This document shows, piece by piece, positions 33,438 to 42,795 of a stretch of DNA of 64,000 nucleotides. Source of the stretch: CAZGKW01 sp964526295 (lineage in GTDB: Bacteria; Planctomycetota; Phycisphaerae; FEN-1346); the NCBI GenBank assembly GCA_964526295.1, contig CAZGKW010000003.1, positions 107,194-171,193 of the forward strand, read 5' to 3'. The translations under genes and the position numbers were made by a program. The notes under the pieces were generated by a model, which searched no databases, was not told the DNA's origin, and saw only the letters and a program-made list of their open reading frames with translations. The stretch's first letter is position 1; every line of letters begins with the position of its first letter.

Positions 33438-35204
33438 ATGGAAGGGCTCGGCCCCATCGACTGGGCGACGGTCGTCGCCTATTTCCTCCTCGTCTTCGGC
33501 CTTTCCTGGTGGGTCATCCGGAAGAACCAGGACACGCCCGACGACTACTTCCTGGCCGGGCGGAACCTGGGCTGGTTCATCATCGGGGCCTCGATCTTCG
33601 CCTCCAACATCGGGTCGGAGCACCTCGTCGGCCTGGCCGGGTCGGGGGCCACCGACGGCGTGGCGATGGCCCACTACGAGCTGCACGCCTGGTGCCTGCT
33701 GGTCCTCGGGTGGGTCTTCGTCCCGTTCTACATGCGGTCCCGCGTGTTCACCATGCCGCAGTTCCTGGAGAAGCGGTTCAGCCCGGCGGCCCGGTGGGTG
33801 CTGTCGGTCATCTCGCTGGTGGCGTACGTGCTCACGAAAATCGCGGTGGCGATCTTCGCGGGCGGCATCGTGTTCTCGGTCCTCCTGCCGGAAGTCCGCT
33901 TCCTGGGGATGAACAGCTTCTGGATCGGCTCGATCCTGATCATCGTCCTGACGGGCGCCTACACCGTCCTCGGCGGCCTGCGGGCGGTGGCCTACACCGA
34001 CACGCTCCAGACGTTCACGCTGGTCCTCGGGTCGGCCCTGGTGACGATCTTCGGCCTCCAGGCCCTGGGCGGCTGGGGCGAGCTGCGGGAGATCTGCGGC
34101 TCGGAGATGTTCAACCTGTGGAAGCCGCTCGTCCCGGCCGGCGTCGAGGGCACCTGGGCGCCGGTGACCGAGACGAACGCCCAGGGAGAAGTGGTCCGCC
34201 AGGCCTGGTACTTCAACGGCAACTACCCCTGGCTGGGGATGCTCTTCTGTGCACCGATCATCGGCCTGTGGTACTGGTGCACCGACCAATACATCGTCCA
34301 GCGGGCCCTGGGGGCGCCGAACGAACAGCAGGCCCGGCGGGGCAGCCTGTGGGCCGGGCTCCTGAAGCTCCTGCCCGTCTTCATCTTCATCATCCCGGGG
34401 ATGATCTGCTTCGCCCTGGCCGCCAGCGGCAAGGTCGAGGGCCTGCGGCAGACGCTGATGGAGGGCGGCCGGATCGACGGCGAGCAGGCCCAGAAGGCCT
34501 TCCCCCTGCTGGTGCGGCACATGCTGCCGGTGGGTGTGCGGGGGTTCGTCGTCGCAGGCCTCCTGGCGGCCTTGATGAGCAGCCTGTCGAGCGTCTTCAA
34601 CGCCTCGGCCACCCTGTTCACGATGGACTTCTACTCGCGGCTCCACCCGAACGTCTCAGAGCACAAGCTGGTGTGGATCGGCCGGATCGCCACCACCGTC
34701 ATGGTCGTCGTCGGCCTGGCGTGGATCCCCGTCATCCAGGGCAGCCGGGGTCTGTATCACTATCTCCAGGGGGTCCAGGCGTACCTGGCCCCGCCGATCT
34801 TCGTGGTCTTCTTCCTCGGCGTCTTCATGAAGCGGATGAACGCCAAGGGGTGTCTGGCGGCACTCGTGGTGGGGTTCCTGCTGGGCCTGTTCCGGTTGGG
34901 GGTCGATACGCCCGTGGCCCTGTGGAACGTCAAGTACGCCCAGGGATCCTTCCTCTGGATCGTCAACAGCATCTTTTTCCAGTACTACAGCCTCGTGATC
35001 TTCCTGGTGTGCATCGGCGTGATGGTGGGCATGAGTTACCTGACGAGTCCGCCGCCCTACCAGAAGCTGAGCGGCCTGACGTACGCCACGCTGACCGACG
35101 ACGACCGCCGGACCAGCCGGCGGAGCTGGGACTGGCGCGACGTGGCCGCCTCGGCGGCGGTCCTGCTGATCATCCTGGCGGCGTACCTGTACTTCAACGG
35201 TTGA
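33438..35204 (+). CDS. Sodium:solute symporter (SSS family, SGLT-like)
   Basis: This 588-residue membrane protein has about 14 helices. Typical SSS segments are DDYFLAGRNLGWFIIGASIFASNIGSEHLVGLAGSG, VFTMPQFLEKRFSP, TGAYTVLGGLRAVAYTDTLQ, CTDQYIVQRALGAPNEQQARRGSLWAGLLK and LLAALMSSLSSVFNASATLFTMDFY, the last containing the Na2-site serines. It probably imports sugar or uronic-acid monomers released by the neighbouring lyases. In the same direction as, and 69 bases after, the beta-helix gene. Confidence 0.95.
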   Translation: MEGLGPIDWATVVAYFLLVFGLSWWVIRKNQDTPDDYFLAGRNLGWFIIGASIFASNIGSEHLVGLAGSGATDGVAMAHYELHAWCLLVLGWVFVPFYMRSRVFTMPQFLEKRFSPAARWVLSVISLVAYVLTKIAVAIFAGGIVFSVLLPEVRFLGMNSFWIGSILIIVLTGAYTVLGGLRAVAYTDTLQTFTLVLGSALVTIFGLQALGGWGELREICGSEMFNLWKPLVPAGVEGTWAPVTETNAQGEVVRQAWYFNGNYPWLGMLFCAPIIGLWYWCTDQYIVQRALGAPNEQQARRGSLWAGLLKLLPVFIFIIPGMICFALAASGKVEGLRQTLMEGGRIDGEQAQKAFPLLVRHMLPVGVRGFVVAGLLAALMSSLSSVFNASATLFTMDFYSRLHPNVSEHKLVWIGRIATTVMVVVGLAWIPVIQGSRGLYHYLQGVQAYLAPPIFVVFFLGVFMKRMNAKGCLAALVVGFLLGLFRLGVDTPVALWNVKYAQGSFLWIVNSIFFQYYSLVIFLVCIGVMVGMSYLTSPPPYQKLSGLTYATLTDDDRRTSRRSWDWRDVAASAAVLLIILAAYLYFNG

Positions 35205-35239
35205 GGCGTCGGGGCGGATCGTCGGTTGGCTGATGGGAA

Positions 35240-35315
35240 TGGCGCGCCCGGGAGGATTCGAACCTCCAACCTTCGGATTCGAAGTCCGCGACTCTATCCG
35301 TTGAGCTACGGGCGC
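35240..35315 (-). tRNA. tRNA-Arg (UCG)
   Basis: A complete cloverleaf on the minus strand: acceptor GCGCCCG/CGGGCGC, anticodon loop CUUCGAA (anticodon UCG), T loop UUCGAAU, CCA encoded. Confidence 0.97.
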
Positions 35316-35454
35316 AACTGCTTTGAAACCGAACACTTACACGCACGGCCGAAGAACCGACGCCCGCCCGATGCACCGGCAACTTGTATACCCCGAGCAG
35401 GATGCGGTCAAGCCCATTCACAGCGCTTGCCGGACCGCCGCGGCGCCGCGGCCG

Positions 35455-35942
35455 CTATCGAGCCTCGCCGAAGACGATCCTCTCGCCGTCGAAGCGGACG
35501 GTCCGGTCAGGAACACGCCGTGCATGGACGCCCCGTCGGGTTTCGTGACGGTGTAGAGCTTGGCCTCCGTGCGCTCGAGGGCGACCTCGACGTTCAGATA
35601 GCCGTCCCACGGCCCGCCGCGCTTCACCTCCATCACAAGGGTAAGTTCGTGTTCGGACCCCTCGGGCGAGGGCCCGTCGACGCGGCCGACCTGGACGCGG
35701 GCGGTCAGGTCGCGGGCCACGCCGTAGACCCGCTCCCACCGGCCCCCCCGCCGGCTCAGCAGGAGCAGCAGGGACGCATCGTCCGCCCCGGCCGGCTCGT
35801 CGCCGCGAAACAGCGCGTCCAGCAGGCGGAGCTCGTATTCCTGCGGCGGGTGATACGCTTCGGCCCCGGCGACTGGTTGCACGCCGAGCAGGACGGGCAG
35901 AAGCCCGGCGTACAAGAGAAGAAGTCGCATCCCACACCGCAT
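35455..35942 (-). CDS. Small exported protein of unknown function, frameshift near the C-terminus
   Basis: A signal peptide (RLLLLYAGLLPVLLGVQPVAGA) is followed by a beta-rich domain (ELRLLDALFRGDEPAGADDASLLLLLSRRGGRWERVYGVARDLTARVQVG, VEVALERTEAKLYTVTKPDGASMHGVF). After GVF the frame goes on with low-complexity residues to a stop at 35418, whereas another frame gives PDRTVRFDGERIVFGEAR and a TAG at 35455, which looks like the true end. A one-base indel around 35500-35515 is likely. No family recognised. Confidence 0.55.
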
Positions 35943-36203
35943 GACATTCTCCCGGAATCGGGTCGGCGCCGCCTTCGGTGGAGCGCAGGGCGTGCGTCTC
36001 GATCCTAAGGGACCCGCCGGGGCCGATCAATGACTTCGAAGGCCGAACGAACCGCCGCTCGCCATAGACGGCGCGAGGTGCGCGGCGCGCCCGCCGCACG
36101 GGAGATCGGCCATTCCGGCCGATTCCTCCGCCGCCGCGGTGGGTTAAGAGAAGCAAACCCCGGGGGCGGCATGCCGCTCCGTCGACCGATCGGAGACCGA
36201 CCG

Positions 36204-37985
36204 ATGAGGACCCTCGCCATTGCCGTCGTCGCCGCATTAACCGCGGCGTTCGCACTCCCCGCCGGGGCCGCGCAGGAGCCCTGGCCCAAGGACATGCCGG
36301 GCCACACGCCCGTCCGGCCGGGTGAGCATCCGCGGCTCCTGTTTCGCAAGAGCGACCTGCCTCGCCTACGGGCCCGGGCGAGGACGCCCGAAGGCGAGGC
36401 CATGCTCAGGCGGCTCCGCGTGGTCCTCGACGGACGGCTCGGCACCTCCATGCCGGAGAACCTCGGCATGCAGGGCCCCGCCGGACGCGACGGGTCGGGC
36501 GACTTCTCGAAAGCCCCCGCCGGCAGCGTCTTTACGATCTCGCACGTCGTCGGCTACGGCCTGCTGTACCAGATGACCGGCGAGCAAAAGTTCGCCGACC
36601 TGGGGCGGGAGGCGATGGAGGCGGCCTTCGCGGGCCATCGCGGACGCGACCGCCGCTACGCCTTCAAGGCCCCTCACGGGGCCCTCCGGGCCGGGCCGTC
36701 GCTCGGATGGACCGCCGTCGGATACGACCTGTGCTACGACGGCTGGGACGAGGCCTATCGGCGAAAGGTCTGCGAGGCCATCGAGAACTACAACGAGGGC
36801 TCGAACATGAGCCTCGCCGAGCTGGTCCGCGGCAGCCGGCACAGTCCGAAAAGCAACCATTGGGGCATGCAGGTCGGCGGCGGGGCCATGGCCATCCTGG
36901 CCATCATGAACGACCCCGGCGTGGATCAAGGCAAGATCGACGAGCTCCTGGGCGTCAGCTCGAAATCCATGGTCCGCAACTTGACCGAGGGCTTCGGCGA
37001 CGGGGGCTACTTCACCGAAGGCGACGGCACGGGGAGCATGTCGAGCCACATCATCTTCCTGCCGGCCCTCCAGGCCTGGCGGAATGTCGCCGGGAAGGAC
37101 TTCATCACCCCGCGCCCGAACGCCCACTGGACCAGCCTGAAGTGGCTCCTCGGGACGGTGGTACGGAACGGCCAGCCGCACTTCCACAAGCGGGACGGCT
37201 ATCCCCACAACGTGTGGAACCGGACGGGGATGAGCGGCGGGGGCTACTTCGGCATCGGGTTCGGCGTGGCGACGCCGCCCCAGAAGGCCGGCTGGCTCTG
37301 GTTCTACAACCAGCACTTCAAGGCTCGTGACGCCGCCGCCGGCGCCCCGTTCGACACGGTCAGCGTGTTCCCGCACCACGTCGTCCAGGCGTTCGTCAAC
37401 TGGCCGTTCGGCCTGGCACCGGTCAACCCGGCCGAGTGCATCCCTCGGGCGAGCGTCGACCACAAGTTCGGCTACTGCCTGTTCCGCAACCGGTGGAAAG
37501 ACGAGAACGACATCGTCATCTCAGTCCTCACAAAGCGTCCGCGCAGCCACACCAAGAAGAACGAGGTCGGCCCACTCTGGATCACCGCCTTCGGGAAGGA
37601 CTCGCGGTGGGGCCGAATGGACGGCGACATCAAGCACTTCTCCGTGACTCAGGACGGCTGCGCGGTCGTGAAGACCGCCGACGGCACGTGCCTGGCGGTC
37701 GACTTCTCGGAGCACTCCGGGGCCGAGGGCATGCTGGTGATGACCGGCCCCGGTGCCGGCCCGCCCGACGGGCCGGCGATGCGCGTCACGGCCGGCGGCC
37801 AAGCGCTCACCTTGAAGTTCCTCACGTCGGGATCGGCCCCGTCGGTCCAGGTCCGCGGCGACGAGGTCGTCGTCGGCCGGCAGACGGTCACGGTCCGCGA
37901 TGGGCTGATCGTCCTCGGGAACACGGCCGGGCCGTGGCAGGGCCCGACAGAAGAGGCGATGCAGGCGGTCGCCGGGTGGAAGTGA
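36204..37985 (+). CDS. Exported alginate/heparinase-type lyase-like protein (DUF4962-like)
   Basis: This 593-residue protein has a signal peptide (RTLAIAVVAALTAAFALPAGA). PGEHPRLLFRKSDLPRLRARARTPEG is the usual start of alpha/alpha-toroid polysaccharide-lyase-like proteins. FTISHVVGYGLLYQMTGEQKFADLGREAMEAAF and LGWTAVGYDLCYDGWDEAYRRKVCEAI are toroid helices, and SNHWGMQVGGGAMAILAIMNDP may carry catalytic Asn/His. The C-terminus is beta-rich. Substrate unknown. CGGAGA precedes the ATG. Confidence 0.8.
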   Translation: MRTLAIAVVAALTAAFALPAGAAQEPWPKDMPGHTPVRPGEHPRLLFRKSDLPRLRARARTPEGEAMLRRLRVVLDGRLGTSMPENLGMQGPAGRDGSGDFSKAPAGSVFTISHVVGYGLLYQMTGEQKFADLGREAMEAAFAGHRGRDRRYAFKAPHGALRAGPSLGWTAVGYDLCYDGWDEAYRRKVCEAIENYNEGSNMSLAELVRGSRHSPKSNHWGMQVGGGAMAILAIMNDPGVDQGKIDELLGVSSKSMVRNLTEGFGDGGYFTEGDGTGSMSSHIIFLPALQAWRNVAGKDFITPRPNAHWTSLKWLLGTVVRNGQPHFHKRDGYPHNVWNRTGMSGGGYFGIGFGVATPPQKAGWLWFYNQHFKARDAAAGAPFDTVSVFPHHVVQAFVNWPFGLAPVNPAECIPRASVDHKFGYCLFRNRWKDENDIVISVLTKRPRSHTKKNEVGPLWITAFGKDSRWGRMDGDIKHFSVTQDGCAVVKTADGTCLAVDFSEHSGAEGMLVMTGPGAGPPDGPAMRVTAGGQALTLKFLTSGSAPSVQVRGDEVVVGRQTVTVRDGLIVLGNTAGPWQGPTEEAMQAVAGWK

Positions 37986-38217
37986 CACCCGCCCCGCCCG
38001 CGGGCCGTCGAGGCCCCGCCTCGTCGCGAGCCTTCCTGGCCCGGGCGGCAGGCTGCGCCGTTACTGTCTCAGGCCGCGAAACGACTTGATTTATCCCGAC
38101 CCCCGCGGGTAACCTAGAGGCGTGGCATCGCTTCCCGGCGGAGAGGGCCCCCGCAGTCTGGGGCACCGCCGGGACGATGCTGACACATCAATGGGACAGT
38201 GGCCAAAGGAGTGGGTC

Positions 38218-38421
38218 ATGGGAAAGCGGTGGATCGTGCTGATGCTGGTTGGACTGTTGGGTCTCGGACTGACGCTGGTCGGCTGTGAGCAGGAGGACGA
38301 GGCCGAGCCCGCACCGCCCGAGGGGACCGGGATGGAAGAGGGCGGCGAGGACATGCCTGAAGGGACCGCAGAGAAGCCCGCGGGCGAAGAGGAGGACGCG
38401 CCTGAGGGCACCGGGTACTGA
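38218..38421 (+). CDS. Small acidic lipoprotein
   Basis: The 67-residue product has a lipobox (LGLGLTLVGC) after a hydrophobic stretch, then an acidic, disordered tail with repeats of PEGT (APPEGTGMEEGGED, MPEGTAEKPAGEEED, APEGTGY). AAAGGA precedes the ATG. No known function; it would sit on a membrane surface. It is 11 bases before the glycosyltransferase gene. Confidence 0.7.
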   Translation: MGKRWIVLMLVGLLGLGLTLVGCEQEDEAEPAPPEGTGMEEGGEDMPEGTAEKPAGEEEDAPEGTGY

Positions 38422-38432
38422 GCGACTACGGC

Positions 38433-40043
38433 ATGTCTGAGAGCGGGTCCGCCGCCGACGCCGGCCCTTCGGGCCTCCCCTCGATTGCGGCGGGCCGCGA
38501 CTTGCCGCACGAGGAGAATCCGTCGGGCCGCGGCGGACGACAGAATCGGTGCGTAACGTATGCCGCATGGGGGCTGGCGGGGATCGTCCTCGTCGGCCTC
38601 CATCTTCATTTGAGCGGCATCTCCTCGGAGTTCGTCTACGGCAGCCCGATGCGGAGCCGGCCGATTCCGGACTTGGTCGGCACACTCGTCCTGGCGGGGG
38701 CCATCTACCTGACAGTGGCCTCGACGCTCGCCCCCCGCGGCTCGGGCGGGAGGCCCGTCCTGGGGTGGATCGTTGTGGCCGGGCTCGGCATGCGGGCCGC
38801 CCTTCTCCTGTCGCACCCCATGCTGGAGAACGACTTCTACCGGTATGCCTGGGACGGGGCCGTCGTTGTCCGGGGGTACAACCCGTATTCGTTTTCTCCC
38901 GAGGAGGTCGCCACTGCGGAGGTGGGCTCGGGGGTGCCGCTCGAGCTTCGCGACCTGGCCAAGGCACGGGCCACGGACCTCCTGCCCCCCGGTGCGGCGC
39001 CGACCGACGAGCGGATCGTCGACCGCATCAGCTACCCGCACCTGCGGACGTGCTACCCACCGCTGTCCGAGCAGGCATTCGCTCTGGCCCACCGGATGAA
39101 GCCGTGGAGCCTGGTGACGTGGCGGCTGGTGCTGGGGACGTGCGACGCGGCGGCCCTGGTGCTGCTGGTGGTCCTGCTGCGAACGCTACGCCTGCCGCTC
39201 GCCCTCTGTGCGGTGTACTGGTGGAACCCGCTGCTGGTGAAGGAGACATACAATTCGTGTCACGTCGACGTGGTGGCGCTGCCGCTGGTGCTGGGGGCGG
39301 TGCTGCTGGCGGTGCGTGAGCGGCACGTGCTGGCGGCGGGCCTGTTGGCGGCGGGGGCGGCGGTGAAAGTCTGGCCGGTGCTGCTCGTGCCGGTGCTGCT
39401 TCGGCCGGCGGCCCGGCGCCCGGGGCGGCTCGTCGCCGCGGTGGTCGTTTTCGTCGCGTTGACGGCGGGGCTGTTCTATCCGCTGGCGGCAGCGGGGCTG
39501 GACGAATCGTCCGGACTGGTGACGTTCGGCCGACGGTGGGAGCTGAACGACGCCCTGTTCATGGCCATCAAGTGGGCGGTCCGCCCCCTGGCCGAGGTCG
39601 AAGGCATCGAGCCCGGGGCCGCGGACCGCGTCGCGGGGCGGATCGCACGGGCGGCCGTCGCCGCAGCGCTGGTGGCGTGGGTGGTGGGGCGGGTGCGGCG
39701 GCCGATAGCTAGCGGCAGGGACCTCGCCGGACGGTGCCTGGCGGTGGTGGCGGCGGCGTTCCTGTTGAGTCCGGCCCAGTTCCCCCACTACTCGCTGTGG
39801 TTTTTGCCGTTTCTGGCGATCCGGCCGCGGCTCTCCCTGCTGCTGCTGACGGTCCTCCTGCCGGTCTACTACCTGCGGTTCCTGCTGTGGAACACCTATG
39901 CCGACCTGCCGCTCGTGGGGGAGGTCCACGTCTTCGATGACTTGGTCGTCTGGGTCCAGTACGTGCCGGTGTGGGGGCTGCTCGTGTCGGAATGGTACGC
40001 GGGCCGGAAGCGGCGGCGGGCGCCGGCGGAGGTGGTGGGCTGA
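38433..40043 (+). CDS. Polyprenol-phosphate-sugar dependent glycosyltransferase (GT87/GT-C-like membrane protein)
   Basis: This 536-residue protein has around 11 membrane helices. The first loop carries the acidic catalytic region (PMLENDFYRYAWDGAVVVRGYNPYSF), typical of GT-C/DUF2029 mannosyltransferases in which the ND/D contacts the metal and donor. CYPPLSEQAFAL and YWWNPLLVKETYNSCHVDVVALPLVLGAVLLA are further family features. It probably adds sugars to lipids or glycans on the outer face of the membrane; the GT2 gene downstream may make its donor. Confidence 0.85.
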   Translation: MSESGSAADAGPSGLPSIAAGRDLPHEENPSGRGGRQNRCVTYAAWGLAGIVLVGLHLHLSGISSEFVYGSPMRSRPIPDLVGTLVLAGAIYLTVASTLAPRGSGGRPVLGWIVVAGLGMRAALLLSHPMLENDFYRYAWDGAVVVRGYNPYSFSPEEVATAEVGSGVPLELRDLAKARATDLLPPGAAPTDERIVDRISYPHLRTCYPPLSEQAFALAHRMKPWSLVTWRLVLGTCDAAALVLLVVLLRTLRLPLALCAVYWWNPLLVKETYNSCHVDVVALPLVLGAVLLAVRERHVLAAGLLAAGAAVKVWPVLLVPVLLRPAARRPGRLVAAVVVFVALTAGLFYPLAAAGLDESSGLVTFGRRWELNDALFMAIKWAVRPLAEVEGIEPGAADRVAGRIARAAVAAALVAWVVGRVRRPIASGRDLAGRCLAVVAAAFLLSPAQFPHYSLWFLPFLAIRPRLSLLLLTVLLPVYYLRFLLWNTYADLPLVGEVHVFDDLVVWVQYVPVWGLLVSEWYAGRKRRRAPAEVVG

Positions 40044-40044
40044 G

Positions 40045-40758
40045 ATGCGTCGCGGCGCCCGAATCTCGGTCGTCATCCCGGCCCTGAACGAGGAGCCGGC
40101 CATCGGGAAGGTCGTCGGGGCCGTCCCCGGCTGGGTCGACGAGGTGATCGTCGCGGACAACGGCTCGACCGACCGGACGGCCGAGGTCGCACGGGCAGCG
40201 GGGGCCCGGGTCGTCCACGAGCCGGAGCGGGGCTACGGAGCGGCCTGTCTGGCGGGGATCGACGCCGCCGACGAGCCGGACCTCGTGGTGTTCCTGGACG
40301 GCGACTTCAGCGACCGGCCGCAGGAGATGGACCGGCTGGTGGACCCGATTCTGGCGGGGGAGGCCGACCTGGTCATCGGCTCCCGCGTCCGGGGCCGGGC
40401 CGACCGGGGTTCCCTGACGCCACCGCAACGGTTCGGCAACTGGCTGGCATGCCGGCTGATACAGCTCTTCTGGCGGGTGAGGCACACGGACCTGGGACCG
40501 TTCCGGGCGATCCGGGCCGAGGTCCTGGCGTCGCTCGGGATGCGGGACCGCAACTACGGATGGACCGTCGAGATGCAGGTCAAGGCGGCCTCGCGAGGGC
40601 TTCGCGTCAGAGAGGTGCCGATCAGCTACCGCCGACGAATCGGGAGGTCGAAGGTCTCCGGGACGGTCCGCGGCGTCCTCGGGGCGGGAACCAAGATCCT
40701 GGGGACGATCTTCCTGGCGGCACTGGGCGACTGGCTGCATCCCCGTGGACATTCGTGA
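40045..40758 (+). CDS. Family 2 glycosyltransferase (dolichyl/polyprenyl-phosphate sugar synthase-like)
   Basis: The 237-residue protein has the GT-A start ISVVIPALNEEPAIGKVVGAV, VIVADNGSTDRTAEVA, the DxD region VVFLDGDFSDRPQEMDRL, the acceptor region GPFRAIRAEVL and REVPISYRRRIGRSKVSGT. That last motif is typical of DPM1/DPG-synthase-like enzymes that load a sugar on a polyprenyl phosphate. It begins one base after the GT-C stop, so the two genes form a donor-plus-transferase pair. Confidence 0.9.
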   Translation: MRRGARISVVIPALNEEPAIGKVVGAVPGWVDEVIVADNGSTDRTAEVARAAGARVVHEPERGYGAACLAGIDAADEPDLVVFLDGDFSDRPQEMDRLVDPILAGEADLVIGSRVRGRADRGSLTPPQRFGNWLACRLIQLFWRVRHTDLGPFRAIRAEVLASLGMRDRNYGWTVEMQVKAASRGLRVREVPISYRRRIGRSKVSGTVRGVLGAGTKILGTIFLAALGDWLHPRGHS

Positions 40759-40855
40759 AAACGATTCCGCCAGTCCGTCCCGGGCCCGGAGCCGAAGCTC
40801 CGGGAAAAGTCCGCCGGCGTGGAGCGCCGCACGCGCCGCGCTGCGCCCTGGCGGC

Positions 40856-41779
40856 TCAACGGAAGAAATACTCGCCCCGGAGGAACCGGACGACGAACGG
40901 GCCGAAAATGATCAGGACGACGCTGATCAGGATCAGCATCATCGGGACGAGCATCTTGACGGTGGCCTCGCCTGCCTTGCGTTCGGCCCGCATGCTCCGG
41001 CGCATGCGAAGCAGGTTGGCCTGGAGCTTCAGGACCTTCGCCAGGGGCGTGCCGAGCTTCTCGGCCTGAAGGACCGCCGAGACGATCCCGTCGAGCCCGT
41101 CGACGTCGATCCGCTCGCCGAGGTGGGTCAGGGCGTCCTGCCGGCTGCGTCCGAAGTCGATCTCCCGGACGACGATCGCCAGCTCCTGGTTCATCGGATC
41201 GTCGGGGTCGTCGCGGATGACGGCCTGGGCGGCCTCGTAGAACGTGGCCCCGGCGTCCATGGCCATGGCGATGAGGTCGAGCGTGTAGGGCAGCCGCTTC
41301 GAGATGGCCCGCAGCCGGGCCTGGGCCCGCTCGTGGAGAAACAGGTAGCACCCCAGGAACCCGCCGATGAAGCCGGCCGTGACGTAGGCCACGCCGCCGA
41401 TCGGGCCCACCCGCTCCGGCCCGAGCAGCAAGAACACCGTCAGAGGCGCCGCGACGGCGATCAGGACGCCCCAGACGAGGCACAGCACCAGGTACTCGTC
41501 CGGACTGTACTGGTTGGGGTTCCCCAGGCCCAGCAGGAGCATCATCAGGTGCTGCTTGAACCGGGGAACGTTCAGACGCCGGGCCAACTGGTACAAGGCC
41601 GCCGTCATGGGCCGCAGGGGCTGGAACTCAAACAGGGTGTTCCGCTCGACGTTGTCGACGCGGACGGCGAAGACGCCCTCGTACTCGGTGTCCAGCTCGG
41701 GCGAGCGGAAGAGGGTGGCGACGATCATGAAGATCGCCGCGAACAGCAGCACGTGCGCCGTAACCAGAACCACCGTCAT
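40856..41779 (-). CDS. tadC: Tad pilus inner-membrane platform protein TadC
   Basis: The 307-residue protein is a T2SF-domain platform protein: N-terminal helix VVLVTAHVLLFAAIFMIVATLF, paired helices VLCLVWGVLIAVAAPLTVFLLL and VAYVTAGFIGGFLGCYLFLHE, the cytoplasmic region LPYTLDLIAMAMDAGATFYEAAQAVIRD, then a last helix near the C-terminus. With TadB it forms the base on which the CpaF motor acts. The ATG at 41779 has AAGGAG 8 bases upstream. Last gene of the operon. Confidence 0.93.
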   Translation of the reverse strand: MTVVLVTAHVLLFAAIFMIVATLFRSPELDTEYEGVFAVRVDNVERNTLFEFQPLRPMTAALYQLARRLNVPRFKQHLMMLLLGLGNPNQYSPDEYLVLCLVWGVLIAVAAPLTVFLLLGPERVGPIGGVAYVTAGFIGGFLGCYLFLHERAQARLRAISKRLPYTLDLIAMAMDAGATFYEAAQAVIRDDPDDPMNQELAIVVREIDFGRSRQDALTHLGERIDVDGLDGIVSAVLQAEKLGTPLAKVLKLQANLLRMRRSMRAERKAGEATVKMLVPMMLILISVVLIIFGPFVVRFLRGEYFFR

Positions 41780-41904
41780 CCATCGAGCTCCTTGGCCTTC
41801 TCTTTGGCACGTCCGGGGCGTCGGCCCAACCCGCCACCTCAGAACCGGCACCCCCCTCACCCGCCCGTCTCCCGCCAGGGGAGAGGGAGAAGGACGGAAC
41901 GGCG

Positions 41905-42783
41905 CTAGATCTCGAACGAGACGATCTTGTGGATCCAGGCGTAGGCGATGACCGCGAGCCCGGCGGCGATGCCGAGCACCAGCAGGCCCCACTGGTCGCT
42001 GAGGAGGTCGCTGATGAAGCTTTCGTCGATCCCCCAGTAGATGAGCAGGATGAGCAGCGGGGCGAGGACCATCATGCGGGCCGACATGCGGTTCTGGGCC
42101 GTCATGGCCCGGACCTTCTCCTCCAGGCGGTTGATCTCGCGGAGCGATTCGCCCAGCCGATCGAGCGTCGCGGGCAGGTCCCCCCCGCGGACGCGGGCCG
42201 TCTCCATTGCCGCAAACAGGAGCTTGTAGTGATGGAGCTTGATGCGCCGGGACGCCCGCCGCATCATCTCGTCGACGCTCGTGCCGTGCTCGTACTCGCG
42301 GATCATGAGGCCGAATTCCTGCTGGATCGGCGGCTCGGCGTTCTCCCGGATCAGCTCCATCGACTGGACGATGTTCAGGCCCGCCCGCATCCCGTTCGCG
42401 AGCGTCACCAGGCCGTCGACGAGTTGCTCGTTGAGCTGCCGCCGGCGCCGACGCTGGAGCACGAGGACCACCAGGTTCGGCACGAAATACCCCACGGCCA
42501 TGCCCAGGAGAAAGAGCACCATCGCCCCGAGCATGCCCGTCCCGGAATGGACGCCGAACATGGCGAACAGCAGGCCCGCCACGACCGCGGCGGCGATCAT
42601 GATGCAGGTCAGGTGGCGGGGCGTCAGGTCGAAGACGAACAGCTCGGCCAGGGCCTGCCGGGCGGCCTCCTCCTGCCGCTCGACGAGCCGCCGGGCCGGC
42701 ACCCGGAAGCCCACGACGAGGCCGAACCCCGCCGCGCCGGCCAGGGCGAGCGCCCCGAGATGGTAGAGCATCGTTTCCATCAT
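41905..42783 (-). CDS. tadB: Tad pilus inner-membrane platform protein TadB
   Basis: The 292-residue protein carries a T2SF domain with LVDGLVTLANGMRAGLNIVQSMELI, EFGLMIREYEHGTSVDEMMRRASRRI and three or four helices. ATG codons occur in tandem at 42783 and 42780; AGGA lies 7 bases upstream. It begins 12 bases after the CpaF stop. Confidence 0.94.
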   Translation of the reverse strand: MMETMLYHLGALALAGAAGFGLVVGFRVPARRLVERQEEAARQALAELFVFDLTPRHLTCIMIAAAVVAGLLFAMFGVHSGTGMLGAMVLFLLGMAVGYFVPNLVVLVLQRRRRRQLNEQLVDGLVTLANGMRAGLNIVQSMELIRENAEPPIQQEFGLMIREYEHGTSVDEMMRRASRRIKLHHYKLLFAAMETARVRGGDLPATLDRLGESLREINRLEEKVRAMTAQNRMSARMMVLAPLLILLIYWGIDESFISDLLSDQWGLLVLGIAAGLAVIAYAWIHKIVSFEI

Positions 42784-42795
42784 CAACAAATCCTA

